From the NCBI GenBank assembly GCA_900754075.1, contig CAAEBN010000036.1:1-37741 (forward strand): a DNA stretch of 37,741 bases, in the 5' to 3' direction. Both the position numbers and the translations under genes were made by a program. Position 1 is the first letter of the stretch, and each line of letters starts with the position of its first letter. Shown one piece after another: positions 1 through 8,919 of the stretch. Origin of the DNA: an uncultured Collinsella sp. (lineage in GTDB: Bacteria; Actinomycetota; Coriobacteriia; Coriobacteriales; Coriobacteriaceae). The notes beneath the pieces were generated by a model. It was not told where the DNA came from, made no database searches, and saw nothing but the letters and a program-made list of their open reading frames with translations.

Positions 1-23
1 GGGTTCGAATCCCTCTGCACGGG
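1..23 (+). tRNA. Possible 3' end of a tRNA cut by the window edge (identity unknown)
   Basis: The window opens with a canonical T-arm: GGG stem, TTCGAAT loop, CCC stem. The seven following bases (16-22) would be the 3' acceptor strand and base 23 the discriminator. No CCA follows, but the tRNA-Tyr at the other end of the window also lacks an encoded CCA. The implied 5' acceptor (CCGTGCA) is unusual for a tRNA, so the amino acid cannot be named. A hairpin with a T tail follows at once, as expected after an RNA gene. Confidence 0.4.
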
Positions 24-34
24 GCCCAAAAAGG

Positions 35-61
35 AAAGGCCCCCATCGCTGGGAGCCTTTT
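35..61 (+). terminator. Intrinsic terminator after the leading RNA gene
   Basis: The stem pairs AAAGGC with GCCTTT and CCC with GGG around an ATCGCT loop, with one internal mismatch. The right arm runs into a short T tract. It lies just after the truncated RNA gene at the window start and before the oppositely oriented tRNA-Val. Confidence 0.5.
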
Positions 62-69
62 CAATCAAG

Positions 70-145
70 TGGTGGGCGATGAGGGATTCGAACCCCCAGC
101 CTTGTGCGTGTAAAGCACCTGCGCTAACCGTTGCGCCAATCGCCC
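70..145 (-). tRNA. tRNA-Val (anticodon TAC)
   Basis: Read on the minus strand: acceptor GGGCGAT pairs with ATCGCCC, discriminator A, encoded CCA. The D-stem is GCGC/GCGC. The anticodon loop TTTACAC gives anticodon TAC (valine, GUA codons). The T-loop is TTCGAAT with a GGGGG/CCCTC stem. The outermost anticodon-stem pair (27-43) is a G-A mismatch; the other four pairs are sound. It lies downstream of asnB on the same strand, 57 bases after its stop. Confidence 0.93.
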
Positions 146-202
146 GCAGGGATTGAGTATAGCGGAAACCCCGTGCTGTTCACCGCTAATTCATAACGAA
201 AC

Positions 203-2071
203 TTACGCGGCGACTTCGGCGCCCTTGTCCTCGTCGATAAAGAAGCGCTTGTACCAGATGAGGAACGTCAACGTGGTATAGATCTTGCGCTGGTTGAGCG
301 CGCGACCCTCAAAGTGATCGTCAAGCAGTTTCATGAGCGCATCGGTGTCAAAGAAATCGGCAGCCCACGGTGCGGTGAAGTATTCCTTTACGTAGTCGTA
401 GTACTTTTGCTCGCGCAGCCAGAACTTGACCGGTACGGGGAAGCCCACCTTCTTGCGCGTTGCCCACTCGTCGGGCAGCGTGCGGTTGGCAGCGTGACGC
501 AGAACGAGCTTGCAGCCTTCTTCGTTAACACGGTAGTTGGCGGGAATGTGCTCGGCAAACTCCATGACCTTCTTGTCCAGGAACGGGACGCGAAGCTCCA
601 GAGAATGCGCCATGCACATCTTGTCTGCCTTGAGCAGGATATCGCCCGGTAGCCACATGTTCATATCCAGATACTGTTTCTTGGAAAGCTCGCAGCAGTT
701 GGGGACCTGCTTGTAGTACTCGGCGCACATCTCGGCGGCGTTCTTGCCGGTGTCATAAGCGGGCTTGAGCACCTCGTCGACCTCGGAGGGATCGAACACC
801 TTTGCCTGACCCACATACCAGCGCTCGGGAACCTCGGCGCATTTCGTCAGGAAGTTGTGGCCCTTAAAGTAGGGGAGATGCTGAACGAGCGAGCCCAGGG
901 CGCGACGTACGCCGAGCGGCACGCGCTTCTTAAAAGAGCGCATCTCGGGGGTGTCCTCGTACCACTCGTAGCCGGCAAACAGCTCGTCGGCACCCTCGCC
1001 CGAAAGGACGACGGTGACCTCCTCGGAAGCCATCTGCGCCAGATAGTACAGCGGCACGCTGGACAGGTTCGATTGCGGCTCGTCCATGTGATACTGGATA
1101 TCGGGCAGTGCATCGAAGAACTCGTCGGCGGTAATCATCTTGCGCACGTTCTTGACGCCCAGCTTGTCGGAAAGCTCGGCAGCGTAGTTGGTCTCGTTGA
1201 AGTTCTTGTAATCGAAGCCGACAGAATACGTGGTGTCGGGCATAAGGCAGGCGGCAATGTAGCTGGAGTCCACGCCGCCAGAAAGAAACGAGCCCACCTT
1301 AACATCGGCGATTCGGTGCGCAGCGACGCTTTCGTGCACGACCTTGTCGCACTCGTCCACGTACTCCTCGAAGGTCTTGGAGTTGTCGTCGGTGAAGTCA
1401 CAGCTCCAGTAACGCTTGATGTCCATGGTGTTGGTCGTCAGGTCATACGTAAAGCAATGCGCCGGGGCAAGCTTGAACACGCCCTTAAAGAAGGTCTCCT
1501 CCGTGGCGGGGAATTGCAGCGTCAGGTAGGGGCGCAGCGCGTCGTGGTTGACAGCCTTCTCAAACTTGGGATGGTCCAGGAAGCTCTTGATCTCGGAGCC
1601 AAACAGCAGCGAGCCATCGGATGCCTGGTAGTAATAAAACGGCTTGATACCAAAGATGTCACGAGCGCCAAAGAGCTTGTTCTTGTTCTGGTCGTGGATC
1701 ACGAACGCGTACATGCCGCGTAGGCGGTTGACCAGGTCCTCGCCCCACTCCTCGTAACCGTGTACCAGGACCTCGGTATCGGCGTTGCAGTGGAAGGCGT
1801 AGCCGGCTGCCTCCAGCTCGGCGCGAAGCTCCTGGAAGTTGTAGATCTCTCCGTTGAAGACAATCGTGACCTTGCCGTCGTCGCTCGACATGGGCTGAGC
1901 TCCAGCTTCGGAAAGATCGAGAATCGAAAGACGACGGAAGCCAAGGGCAACGTTGTCAACGATATGCTGGCCGCCCATATCGGGACCACGGTGGATGATG
2001 CGATTCATCATGGCCGTGAGAACCAGCTCACTCTGTTCATCTGTACCGGTAAAACCGACAAAACCGCACAT
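203..2071 (-). CDS. asnB: Asparagine synthase (glutamine-hydrolysing), AsnB type
   Basis: Makes asparagine from aspartate, ATP and glutamine-derived ammonia in the cytoplasm. The 622-residue protein begins Met-Cys-Gly-Phe, so Cys2 is the N-terminal nucleophile of a class II glutaminase domain (about 1-210; HRGP at 27-30, NGEIYN at 73-78). The synthetase half carries the PP-loop SGGVDSS at 264-270 and a later GEGADELFAGY motif. The reading frame extends 45 codons upstream, but the start used here exposes the catalytic Cys and has an AAAGGA ribosome site. It is transcribed away from the ABC transporter terminator, so it probably has its own promoter in 2072-2196, where I see no confident hexamers. 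Length and motifs fit the AsnB family. Confidence 0.96.
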   Translation of the reverse strand: MCGFVGFTGTDEQSELVLTAMMNRIIHRGPDMGGQHIVDNVALGFRRLSILDLSEAGAQPMSSDDGKVTIVFNGEIYNFQELRAELEAAGYAFHCNADTEVLVHGYEEWGEDLVNRLRGMYAFVIHDQNKNKLFGARDIFGIKPFYYYQASDGSLLFGSEIKSFLDHPKFEKAVNHDALRPYLTLQFPATEETFFKGVFKLAPAHCFTYDLTTNTMDIKRYWSCDFTDDNSKTFEEYVDECDKVVHESVAAHRIADVKVGSFLSGGVDSSYIAACLMPDTTYSVGFDYKNFNETNYAAELSDKLGVKNVRKMITADEFFDALPDIQYHMDEPQSNLSSVPLYYLAQMASEEVTVVLSGEGADELFAGYEWYEDTPEMRSFKKRVPLGVRRALGSLVQHLPYFKGHNFLTKCAEVPERWYVGQAKVFDPSEVDEVLKPAYDTGKNAAEMCAEYYKQVPNCCELSKKQYLDMNMWLPGDILLKADKMCMAHSLELRVPFLDKKVMEFAEHIPANYRVNEEGCKLVLRHAANRTLPDEWATRKKVGFPVPVKFWLREQKYYDYVKEYFTAPWAADFFDTDALMKLLDDHFEGRALNQRKIYTTLTFLIWYKRFFIDEDKGAEVAA

Positions 2072-2196
2072 GCAAGATCCTTTCTGCTGACGGCTCAGGT
2101 GTACTGACGCAAGGATTGCGGCAGCTGATGTCAAATAATCTTTACTATCATGCCAATCTTTTGTTTCGTGATAGGGCATAAGCGCCGAGCGAACCG

Positions 2197-2241
2197 AAAA
2201 AACCACGGCCCGATCTTCAGACGAAGCGGCGGGTCGTGGTT
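2197..2241 (-). terminator. Intrinsic terminator of the ABC transporter gene
   Basis: A 12-bp stem (2201-2212 with 2230-2241, one G-U) is followed on the minus strand by a run of T. It lies just past the stop of the fused transporter gene and separates it from asnB. Confidence 0.85.
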
Positions 2242-2262
2242 GTGAACGCTATGTATGAGCGG

Positions 2263-4311
2263 TTAGCGCTTGCTGCGCTCGGCGAGACGGTGCTCCACCT
2301 TGGTGACGATGTGGATGAGCGGAATCGTCACGACCAGATAGTAAAGTGCGGCGCAAATGTAGGGCGTAATGTTGCCCGTGGTGGCCGTGAGGTTTTTGGA
2401 GAACAGCATGAGCTCCATGACGCCAACGCTCGAAAGCAGCGACGTGTCCTTGTACAGCATAACGAACTCGCTGGTCATAGTCGGTATAACGTAACGTACA
2501 GCCTGCGGGACCACGATGCGCGACATAACTTGGGACCAAGTCATGCCAAGCGAGTAGGCAGCTTCCGCTTGACCATGCGATACGCTCTCGATGCCGGCAC
2601 GGAAAATCTCGGCAAGATAGGCCGAACAGTTGATGGCGAGCACGCCAACGCCGAGCGGCAGATTGGGCACGTTGAGACCGATCATAGGGAACCCAAAGAA
2701 CGCAATGTAGATCTGCAGGAAGAGCGGGGTTCCGCGCAGGACGTTGATGTATGTCACGGCGATGCCGCGCAGCATACGACTATGACTGATTTTCATAAAG
2801 GCAAACAGCAAGCCGATGGGGATGGCGAGCGGAAAACCGATGGCGGTCACGGCAAGTGCTATGCCCCAGCCCTTAAAGAGCGAGGCGATTGAGGTGACGA
2901 TAATCTGCGGCTTGCAGAACATGCCCAAAAACGGGTTGGAGTTCCATGCGGCAACCCAAGGCTGGGCATCGAGCCAGGCGACGATTTCTTGCACCATGGT
3001 GCTCTCCGAGACGCTGATGGTGGGGCTCTCGGGAAGATCTCGCTTGTCGCCGTCGGCGACATAGCTGCCGGTGACGGCATAGGCACCCGCGTTGCTCGGG
3101 AATACGACGTCGGGGACGACAACGCGAATCTGCGAGCCGGCAGCGACGGGATCGGCGAACTTGATGACGAGCTTTGAGCCGTCCAGCGAGCACGATGCCT
3201 TGACACCCGTCTGGTTCAGTCCGTCGAGCAGCGTGACCTTAACATCGGTGCTCTCAAATGACCCGCCTTCGGGCAGCTCAAGCTCAATTTGCGAAACGTC
3301 GCCCTCGTCGCTACCCGTTGTCGCTTCCCAGGTCAGGCGGGTTGCGATGCCGCCGAGCACGCCGTTGCCGCCGTCTTCGTTTGACTTGGCGGTCGCCGAG
3401 GTGACGGCGAGTGAAGCGCCCGTCGCGTCCTCTGAGCTCGAGGCATCCTCGTTATCGGACCCGCTCGTGGGTGCCATGCCAAACCACTTCTCGTACAGTT
3501 TGTCATAGGCGCCGGAGCTCTTGATCTTGGCAAGGGCATCGTTGATGGCCTGTGTCAGCTCGGGGTTGTCTTTAGAGACGGCAATGCCAAACTGCTCGCC
3601 CGTCGGAACCTCTTTGATGATTTCCATACCGGTAAAGGAATTCGAAACCATCCACTGCTCAACGGGAAGATCGCATACGACCGCCTGGCACTGACCGCTC
3701 ATGACGGCGGTGAAGGCTGCCGTCCAGTCGTCAAAGTTGACGGTGGTTGCCTGCGGCAGGTTCTCGATTGCCCACTCCTCGGACGTGGTGCCCGACTGCA
3801 CGGCAATTTTGATGCCCGGTGCGTTGAGGCTGTCGACCGTGTCGTATCCAGTGTTCTTTGCAACTGCGACGCCCTGGTTGGAGTCGATATAGGGGTCGGT
3901 GAAGTCGACCTCTTCCTTGCGCTCGTCGGTAATCGTGATGTTGCATGCGCCGACATCGGTCTTTACACCCTGTTTGACCATGGGGATAATGCCGTCGAAC
4001 TTTTGCGCCGGCAAGTAGTTGAGCTCCAGACCGAGCTCGTCCGCGATCATGCCCATGAGTTCATAGGTAAAGCCCTGGTCTTCGCCGGAATCGTTGACGT
4101 ATTCAAACGGGGGTGTGGCCAAGTCACTTGCGACGGTGAACTTGCCATTCTCGACGAGTGTGTAGGTGCTCGAGGCGTTCTGGGAGGACGAACAGCCGCT
4201 CGCGCCGATGGTGGTGGCAAGGGCCACAACGATCGTCGCGAAGGCGCAGACGATGCGCCGGGTCAACTGGGCATGTGTCGAGCGGTGGCGACGTTCGAAG
4301 TGTCGTTTCAT
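2263..4311 (-). CDS. Polar amino-acid ABC transporter: solute-binding protein fused to permease
   Basis: A 682-residue fusion. Residues 1-40 are a lipoprotein signal peptide with lipobox-like GASGC, so the N-terminus is probably lipid-anchored outside the membrane. Next is a family 3 solute-binding domain (about 50-285; FTVASDLATPPFEY near its start, FTDPY and a Tyr-Lys-Trp-Phe end). Then comes a Ser/Glu-rich linker and a roughly 110-residue beta-rich segment I cannot name. Residues about 450-680 form a HisM/GlnP-type permease with an EAA-like loop (EAAYSLGMTWSQ). It should import a polar amino acid, perhaps glutamine. No ATP-binding subunit lies in the window. The start with an AAAGGA site at 4311 is preferred over one 15 codons upstream. 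The adjacent asnB uses glutamine, but a link is inference. Confidence 0.9.
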   Translation of the reverse strand: MKRHFERRHRSTHAQLTRRIVCAFATIVVALATTIGASGCSSSQNASSTYTLVENGKFTVASDLATPPFEYVNDSGEDQGFTYELMGMIADELGLELNYLPAQKFDGIIPMVKQGVKTDVGACNITITDERKEEVDFTDPYIDSNQGVAVAKNTGYDTVDSLNAPGIKIAVQSGTTSEEWAIENLPQATTVNFDDWTAAFTAVMSGQCQAVVCDLPVEQWMVSNSFTGMEIIKEVPTGEQFGIAVSKDNPELTQAINDALAKIKSSGAYDKLYEKWFGMAPTSGSDNEDASSSEDATGASLAVTSATAKSNEDGGNGVLGGIATRLTWEATTGSDEGDVSQIELELPEGGSFESTDVKVTLLDGLNQTGVKASCSLDGSKLVIKFADPVAAGSQIRVVVPDVVFPSNAGAYAVTGSYVADGDKRDLPESPTISVSESTMVQEIVAWLDAQPWVAAWNSNPFLGMFCKPQIIVTSIASLFKGWGIALAVTAIGFPLAIPIGLLFAFMKISHSRMLRGIAVTYINVLRGTPLFLQIYIAFFGFPMIGLNVPNLPLGVGVLAINCSAYLAEIFRAGIESVSHGQAEAAYSLGMTWSQVMSRIVVPQAVRYVIPTMTSEFVMLYKDTSLLSSVGVMELMLFSKNLTATTGNITPYICAALYYLVVTIPLIHIVTKVEHRLAERSKR

Positions 4312-4595
4312 CTGGAATCCTTTGCTTGGGCATGATGAGTCGGCATTGTGAGTCAATGAGGCACATCAAGACATTTGGATAAAGAATAGCACCCAGATTT
4401 CCTTGTTTTTACACGGGGTGGACACTGTTGTCATTTATTAACCCACGGCACAGTCCATGCAATTTTTTAGAAGGCTGCAGCGCGCGCAAGGTCAGGTGGC
4501 ATATTAGGATGGTTGATAATACAGAATGTTTCATCGTTTCTGCCGCGGGACGTCTTTTGCCCTTTAAGGCTGAATTTAGCGAGAGAGGTCTTTGT
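4312..4595. other. Divergent intergenic region between the transporter and murE-like gene
   Basis: About 280 bases hold the promoters of two diverging genes. On the minus strand a TATTCT -10-like hexamer lies near 4390, without a clear -35. On the plus strand AT-rich sequence with TAATAC near 4515 could be a -10. No convincing operator palindrome was seen. Confidence 0.4.
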
Positions 4596-6113
4596 ATGTC
4601 GAGTCCGACACAAGAGAAGCTAACTCTGATGCGCTATATAGAGTTGCTCGAGGAAGATGACCTTGTTGTTTCCAGACCGAGCGCTTCGTGCGACCAGCGC
4701 ATTGAGTTTGCGACTGATGACTCGCGCCAGGTGCGTCCGGGCACGTTGTTTGTCTGCAAGGGCCGCGCGTTTAAGCGCGAGTACCTGCTTTCGGCAATCG
4801 CCGATGGCGCCGTGGCCTACGTTTCCGAGGTCGATTACGATGTCGATGTTCCCGCGGTGATTGTGAGTGATATTCGTCGCACGCTCGCCGTGGTGGCAGA
4901 TGCCTTTTATGGGCATCCGTCGGGTAAGGTGAAGGTCTGCGCCTTTACAGGCACCAAGGGCAAGTCGACCTGCAGCTTTTATCTGCGTGGCATTCTCGCC
5001 AACGAGGCCAAGCTTACTGGTTGTCATCGGCCCGCTCTTAATACGGGCATTGAGTTCGACGACGGCATCGAGGTAGGCCCTTCCAAACTGACGACCCCCG
5101 AATCCTTCCTGCTGCAGTCTCGCATCGCGCATGCTGCGGAGGCGGGTGCCCCGTGGCTGGTTATGGAGGCATCGAGCCAGGGCCTCAAATACGAGCGCAC
5201 AGGCAAGATCGCCTTTGAAGTCGGCGCCTTTACCAATATCGGCGAGGATCACATTTCGCCGATTGAGCATCCGACACTCGAGGATTACTTTGCCAGCAAG
5301 CTCAAAATCTTCTCGCAGAGCCGTTTTGCCGTGGTCAATCTCGATATGGATAAGGTCGATCGTGTGCTCGAGGCGGCATCTCGTTGCGAGCGCACGGTGA
5401 CGTTCTCCCTGACCGACGAGCGTGCCGACGTGCTTGCGCTGGCGATTCGTAATGGCGACTGCGGCGTGGTGGCAACGGTGCGCACGCCCCGCTTTACGCG
5501 CGACATTGTGATTCCCACGCCGGTTAAGTTCAATGTGTCCAACGCGCTTGCCGCTATTGCCTGCGCCGAGGCCCTGGGCATTTCCGAAGAGGGTATCGTC
5601 CATGGCTTTGAGGGCGTCTTCGTTCCCGGTCGTATGGAGCTCTATCCGTCCGTATCGGGCAAAATCTTGGGCGTCGTCGATTTTGCACATAACGGCATGA
5701 GCCTCGAGACACTCCTGCGTGACCTGCGCGAAAACCATCCCGAGCGCGAGCTGGCGGTTGTATTTGGCGCTACGGGCGGTAAGGGTGTCGACCGACGCAC
5801 CACGATGGGCATCGCCGCTGGCAAGTATGCCGACCGAATCGTGATTACCGAGGATGACCCCGGCCCCGAGGATGTCGAGGATATCTGCGCCGAGATCGCG
5901 CGCAACGTTCAAGCGCAGGGAAATGATAACTGGCAAATCGTGACTGATCGCGTTGCCGCTATCGAGACTGCCGTGCGCGAAACCGTCCGTCCTGCCGTGG
6001 TCATCGTGACCGGTAAGGGCGAAGAAGAGCGTATGCTGCGCAAGAACGGACCCGAGCCTTGTGAGCGCGATGGTTCGATTCTCAAGCGCACCCTTGCGGC
6101 GTACGACGCCTAA
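4596..6113 (+). CDS. murE: MurE-family UDP-MurNAc-tripeptide ligase
   Basis: ATP-dependent Mur ligase expected to add the third, diamino acid to UDP-MurNAc-L-Ala-D-Glu. The 505 residues hold the N-terminal UMP-binding part, the P-loop TGTKGKST (118-125), LTTPES, a FTNIGEDH segment, the Lys expected to be carbamylated in YFASK, the VPGRME motif (343-348) and a C-terminal Mur domain. The substrate-specificity motif reads DDP (420-422) where meso-DAP-adding MurE enzymes have DNPR, which points to lysine, ornithine or another diamino acid. The start at 4596 follows GAGAGAGG; an upstream in-frame ATG at 4428 lacks a ribosome site. The gene is outside any dcw cell-wall cluster, and a HAD phosphatase gene follows by 33 bases. 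Confidence 0.88.
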   Translation: MSSPTQEKLTLMRYIELLEEDDLVVSRPSASCDQRIEFATDDSRQVRPGTLFVCKGRAFKREYLLSAIADGAVAYVSEVDYDVDVPAVIVSDIRRTLAVVADAFYGHPSGKVKVCAFTGTKGKSTCSFYLRGILANEAKLTGCHRPALNTGIEFDDGIEVGPSKLTTPESFLLQSRIAHAAEAGAPWLVMEASSQGLKYERTGKIAFEVGAFTNIGEDHISPIEHPTLEDYFASKLKIFSQSRFAVVNLDMDKVDRVLEAASRCERTVTFSLTDERADVLALAIRNGDCGVVATVRTPRFTRDIVIPTPVKFNVSNALAAIACAEALGISEEGIVHGFEGVFVPGRMELYPSVSGKILGVVDFAHNGMSLETLLRDLRENHPERELAVVFGATGGKGVDRRTTMGIAAGKYADRIVITEDDPGPEDVEDICAEIARNVQAQGNDNWQIVTDRVAAIETAVRETVRPAVVIVTGKGEEERMLRKNGPEPCERDGSILKRTLAAYDA

Positions 6114-6146
6114 GACCAGAAGCCCCTTCTACGTAATGGAGTGACC

Positions 6147-7058
6147 ATGTCCCACAATACCCTGCCGACCGTCGCTGAGCTTTCGGGCGAGATGCGCGAG
6201 CGTCTTGCCAAGGTTAAGTACGTCTTTACCGACCTGGACGCCACCATGCTCGCGCCCGGCTCGTGCGTGCTGCGCGACAACGACGGCAACCCCTCGACCA
6301 AGCTCGTCGAGGCTGTCGTGGCACTTGCCCGCGCCGGCATCCAGGTGGTCCCCACCTCGGGCCGCAACCGCACTATGATCCACGAGGACGCGCGCGTGCT
6401 CGGCCTCAACTCCTACATCGGCGAGATGGGTGGCCTGGTCATGTACGATCTCAAGGCCAACGATTGGGAGTACCTGACCGGCGATATGCCCTACGATCCC
6501 GCCTGCGGCCTCACACCGCATCAGGTGATCGAGCAGACCGGCGTGTGCGAGAAGATTCTCGCTCGCTGGCCGCATAAGATCGAGTACCACAACGACATGT
6601 CGACTGGCTACAAGTACCGCGAGGTCACCGTCGGCATGCGCGGCGATGTGCCCGACGACGAGGTCCAAGCCATTCTTGACGAGGCCGGCTGCGGCCTGGT
6701 CTGGGCCTGCAACGGTCACCTGACGCATCTGTCCAAGCCGACGACGCTCGAGCTCGAACGCGTCGAGGATGGCCGCGCGTTTAACATCAATCTCGCCGGC
6801 CTCAACAAGGGCGTTGCCATCGCACGTTTCTGTGAGCACCTGGGTATCGAGCGCGAGGAGACGCTGGCGCTCGGCGATTCCGAGTCCGACTTCTACATGG
6901 CCGACCACGTGGGCACGTTCTGCCTGGTCGAGAACGGTTTGACCAGCGTCGGCGCGCCCGAGTTCCTGGATGCCTGCGATAACGCCTACGTCACGCGCGG
7001 AAAGATTGTCGACGGCTGGGCGGCAACGGCAGAGCTGCTCGTCGCGGCCTGCTCGTAG
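6147..7058 (+). CDS. HAD-superfamily (Cof/IIB-type) phosphatase
   Basis: A 303-residue soluble hydrolase. Motif I is DLDATML (nucleophile and acid Asp), motif II is the Thr-Ser-Gly of VPTSGRN, a motif III Lys is in LNKGVAI, and motif IV is GDSESDFYM. The long insert between motifs II and III is a type C2 cap, as in Cof, sucrose-phosphatase and mannosyl-3-phosphoglycerate phosphatase relatives. The substrate cannot be read from the sequence; a sugar phosphate is the usual choice. The ATG at 6147 has a GGAG 5 bases upstream. It follows the murE-like gene closely and precedes murI by 53 bases, so co-transcription is likely. Confidence 0.85.
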   Translation: MSHNTLPTVAELSGEMRERLAKVKYVFTDLDATMLAPGSCVLRDNDGNPSTKLVEAVVALARAGIQVVPTSGRNRTMIHEDARVLGLNSYIGEMGGLVMYDLKANDWEYLTGDMPYDPACGLTPHQVIEQTGVCEKILARWPHKIEYHNDMSTGYKYREVTVGMRGDVPDDEVQAILDEAGCGLVWACNGHLTHLSKPTTLELERVEDGRAFNINLAGLNKGVAIARFCEHLGIEREETLALGDSESDFYMADHVGTFCLVENGLTSVGAPEFLDACDNAYVTRGKIVDGWAATAELLVAACS

Positions 7059-7111
7059 TGCGGTCCCATCGTTCTGAGCCATATCTTTTCGAGAGAGAAT
7101 CTGGTGAGGTC

Positions 7112-7996
7112 ATGTCCGATATCGAGAATCTGGCTGGTGACACGCGCCCGATCGGTGTGTTCGACTCGGGTCTGGGCGGTCTGACGGTTGCGCGCGCGAT
7201 TGCGACGGCGTTGCCGCACGAGTCCGTCTACTACTTTGGCGACACCAAGCGCTGCCCCTACGGCACCCGCACCGAGGACGAGGTGCGCACGTTTGCACTG
7301 CAGGCGGGCCGTTGGCTGTCGAAGCACGACGTCAAGATCATGGTCATCGCCTGCAATACGGCGACCGCTGCGGCCTTGCGCTTGGCCCAGCAGGTGCTCG
7401 ACGTCCCCGTCATCGGTGTGATCGCACCGGGCGCACGCGCGGCAATCAACAGCACCCGCACGCGCCGGGTGGGCGTGCTCGCCACCAACCTCACCATTCG
7501 CTCAGGCGCTTACACGCGTGCCATTCAGGACCTGGATGCCGGCGTCGACGTATACGGCTGCCCTGCCTCGAGCTTTGTCGAGGTCGTTGAGCACGAGCTC
7601 GCCTCGGGCGCACATCTGCAAGAGCAGTGGCTCGAGAACGAGGACATCTTTGATACACCTGCCGTACGCGCGCTGGTCGGCGCCACGGTTGAACCGCTGC
7701 GCGACCACGGCATCGATACCGTGGTACTCGGCTGCACGCATTTTCCGCTGCTCGTGGGGCCTATTCGCCATGCGCTGGGTCCCGGAGTGCGCGTGGTGAG
7801 CTCTGCCGAGGAGACCACGCGCGAGCTGACCGATATTCTCACGCGCCGCGAGCAGCTGGCGGGCGACGCAGCCGAGCCGCAGCATCGTTTTGCAACGACG
7901 GCCGATAACATTGCCGAGTTTGCGGTGGCGGGCAGTTTTATCTTTGGCCAGCCGCTCAAGAGTATTGAGCATATCGATATCGACGAACTCAAATAG
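7112..7996 (+). CDS. murI: Glutamate racemase
   Basis: Converts L-glutamate to D-glutamate for peptidoglycan. The 294-residue protein has the DSGLGGL N-terminal motif, the first catalytic Cys in IACNTATAA and the second in LGCTHFPLL, the paired Cys acid/base set of the family. An in-frame start at 7058 overlaps the phosphatase stop and has no ribosome site; the ATG at 7112 (after GGTGAGGTC) places DSGLGGL at the expected distance from the N-terminus. It heads the murI-rph-rdgB-dtd run; the murE-like gene two positions upstream serves the same pathway. Confidence 0.96.
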   Translation: MSDIENLAGDTRPIGVFDSGLGGLTVARAIATALPHESVYYFGDTKRCPYGTRTEDEVRTFALQAGRWLSKHDVKIMVIACNTATAAALRLAQQVLDVPVIGVIAPGARAAINSTRTRRVGVLATNLTIRSGAYTRAIQDLDAGVDVYGCPASSFVEVVEHELASGAHLQEQWLENEDIFDTPAVRALVGATVEPLRDHGIDTVVLGCTHFPLLVGPIRHALGPGVRVVSSAEETTRELTDILTRREQLAGDAAEPQHRFATTADNIAEFAVAGSFIFGQPLKSIEHIDIDELK

Positions 7997-8051
7997 ATAT
8001 AAGGTCACCGACCAAAGGCTCACGTTCACCTTTTGCCGAAAGGATTTTTCT

Positions 8052-8777
8052 ATGGAGTATATGCAGGTCAATCGTACCAACGGCCGCGCTGCCGATGAGC
8101 TGCGCCCCATCAAGCTTACTCGCGGCGTCATGAAGCACGCCCACGGCTCGTGCCTGGCCGAGTTTGGCGATACGCGCGTGCTGTGCGCTGCCACCATCGA
8201 GGAGGGCGTACCGGGCTGGCGCAAGGGCGCCAAGGCCGGTTGGGTAACGGCGGAGTACGCCATGTTGCCGGCATCGACCGGTAAGCGCTGCAAGCGCGAG
8301 TACGCCAAGCGTAAGGGCCGCTCCATGGAGATCGAGCGCCTCATCGGTCGCAGCCTGCGTACCGTCGTCAACATGAAGGCACTCGGCGAGTACACCGTTA
8401 CCGTCGACTGCGACGTGATTCAGGCAGACGGCGGCACGCGAACGGCGAGCATTACCGGCGCCTGGGTGGCGCTGCACGACGCCCTTGCCATGTGGGTCGA
8501 GGCGGGTAAGCTCGAGCGCATTCCGCTCACGGGCCAGGTCGCCGCGATTTCCATGGGCGTTGTCGACGGCAACACCCTGCTCGACCTGGATTATTCCGAG
8601 GACAGTCACGCCGAGGTCGACATGAACCTTGTCGCCACCGATACCGGTGAGATGATCGAGCTTCAGGGCACTGGCGAGCAGGCGCCCTTCGACCGCAAGC
8701 GCCTCAATTCCCTGCTCGATTTGGGCGACAAGGGCATTGCCGAGCTCATCGAGCTCCAGCGCCAAGTCCTCGCCTAA
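8052..8777 (+). CDS. rph: Ribonuclease PH
   Basis: Phosphorolytic 3'-5' exoribonuclease that trims tRNA 3' ends. At 241 residues it is the usual family length. Characteristic segments include the N-terminal RTNGRAADELRP, the MLPAST stretch and GGTRTASITGAWVAL. The start follows GAAAGGA; an ATG three codons later is possible. Like other RNase PH proteins it has no S1 or KH domain. It sits between murI and a terminator, so the next gene (rdgB) may be separately transcribed. Confidence 0.96.
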   Translation: MEYMQVNRTNGRAADELRPIKLTRGVMKHAHGSCLAEFGDTRVLCAATIEEGVPGWRKGAKAGWVTAEYAMLPASTGKRCKREYAKRKGRSMEIERLIGRSLRTVVNMKALGEYTVTVDCDVIQADGGTRTASITGAWVALHDALAMWVEAGKLERIPLTGQVAAISMGVVDGNTLLDLDYSEDSHAEVDMNLVATDTGEMIELQGTGEQAPFDRKRLNSLLDLGDKGIAELIELQRQVLA

Positions 8778-8814
8778 CCTGCCAAAAAGGGACGGGTTTA
8801 TTTTGGCAGGTTTT
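8776..8814 (+). terminator. Intrinsic terminator after rph
   Basis: ACCTGCCAAAA pairs with TTTTGGCAGGT around a 13-base loop, followed by TTTT. The left arm overlaps the rph stop codon. Confidence 0.85.
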
Positions 8815-8853
8815 ATCTGCGGAAACGCCGATAGATAAGGTTGATGCCACATG

Positions 8854-8885
8854 AAAGGGGAGACGCCGACGGACCGGTCCCTTTT
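8854..8885 (+). other. Weak hairpin in front of rdgB
   Basis: AAAGGG (854-859 within the 8 kb block) can pair with CCCTTT ending in TTTT, and the interior holds the palindrome GGACCGGTCC. It lies between the rph terminator and rdgB. It may be a leader structure or a repeat remnant; the pairing is too short to call a terminator. Confidence 0.3.
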
Positions 8886-8919
8886 ACGTGACTTTGCTAT
8901 ACGGACAAGGAGACCACTC

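Noticed and set aside
1..28. tmRNA or SRP RNA 3' end at the window start
   Set aside because: The acceptor strand does not match the GGGGCTG/CAGCTCC-type tmRNA end, and no other landmark is inside the window. Left as an unidentified tRNA-like 3' end.
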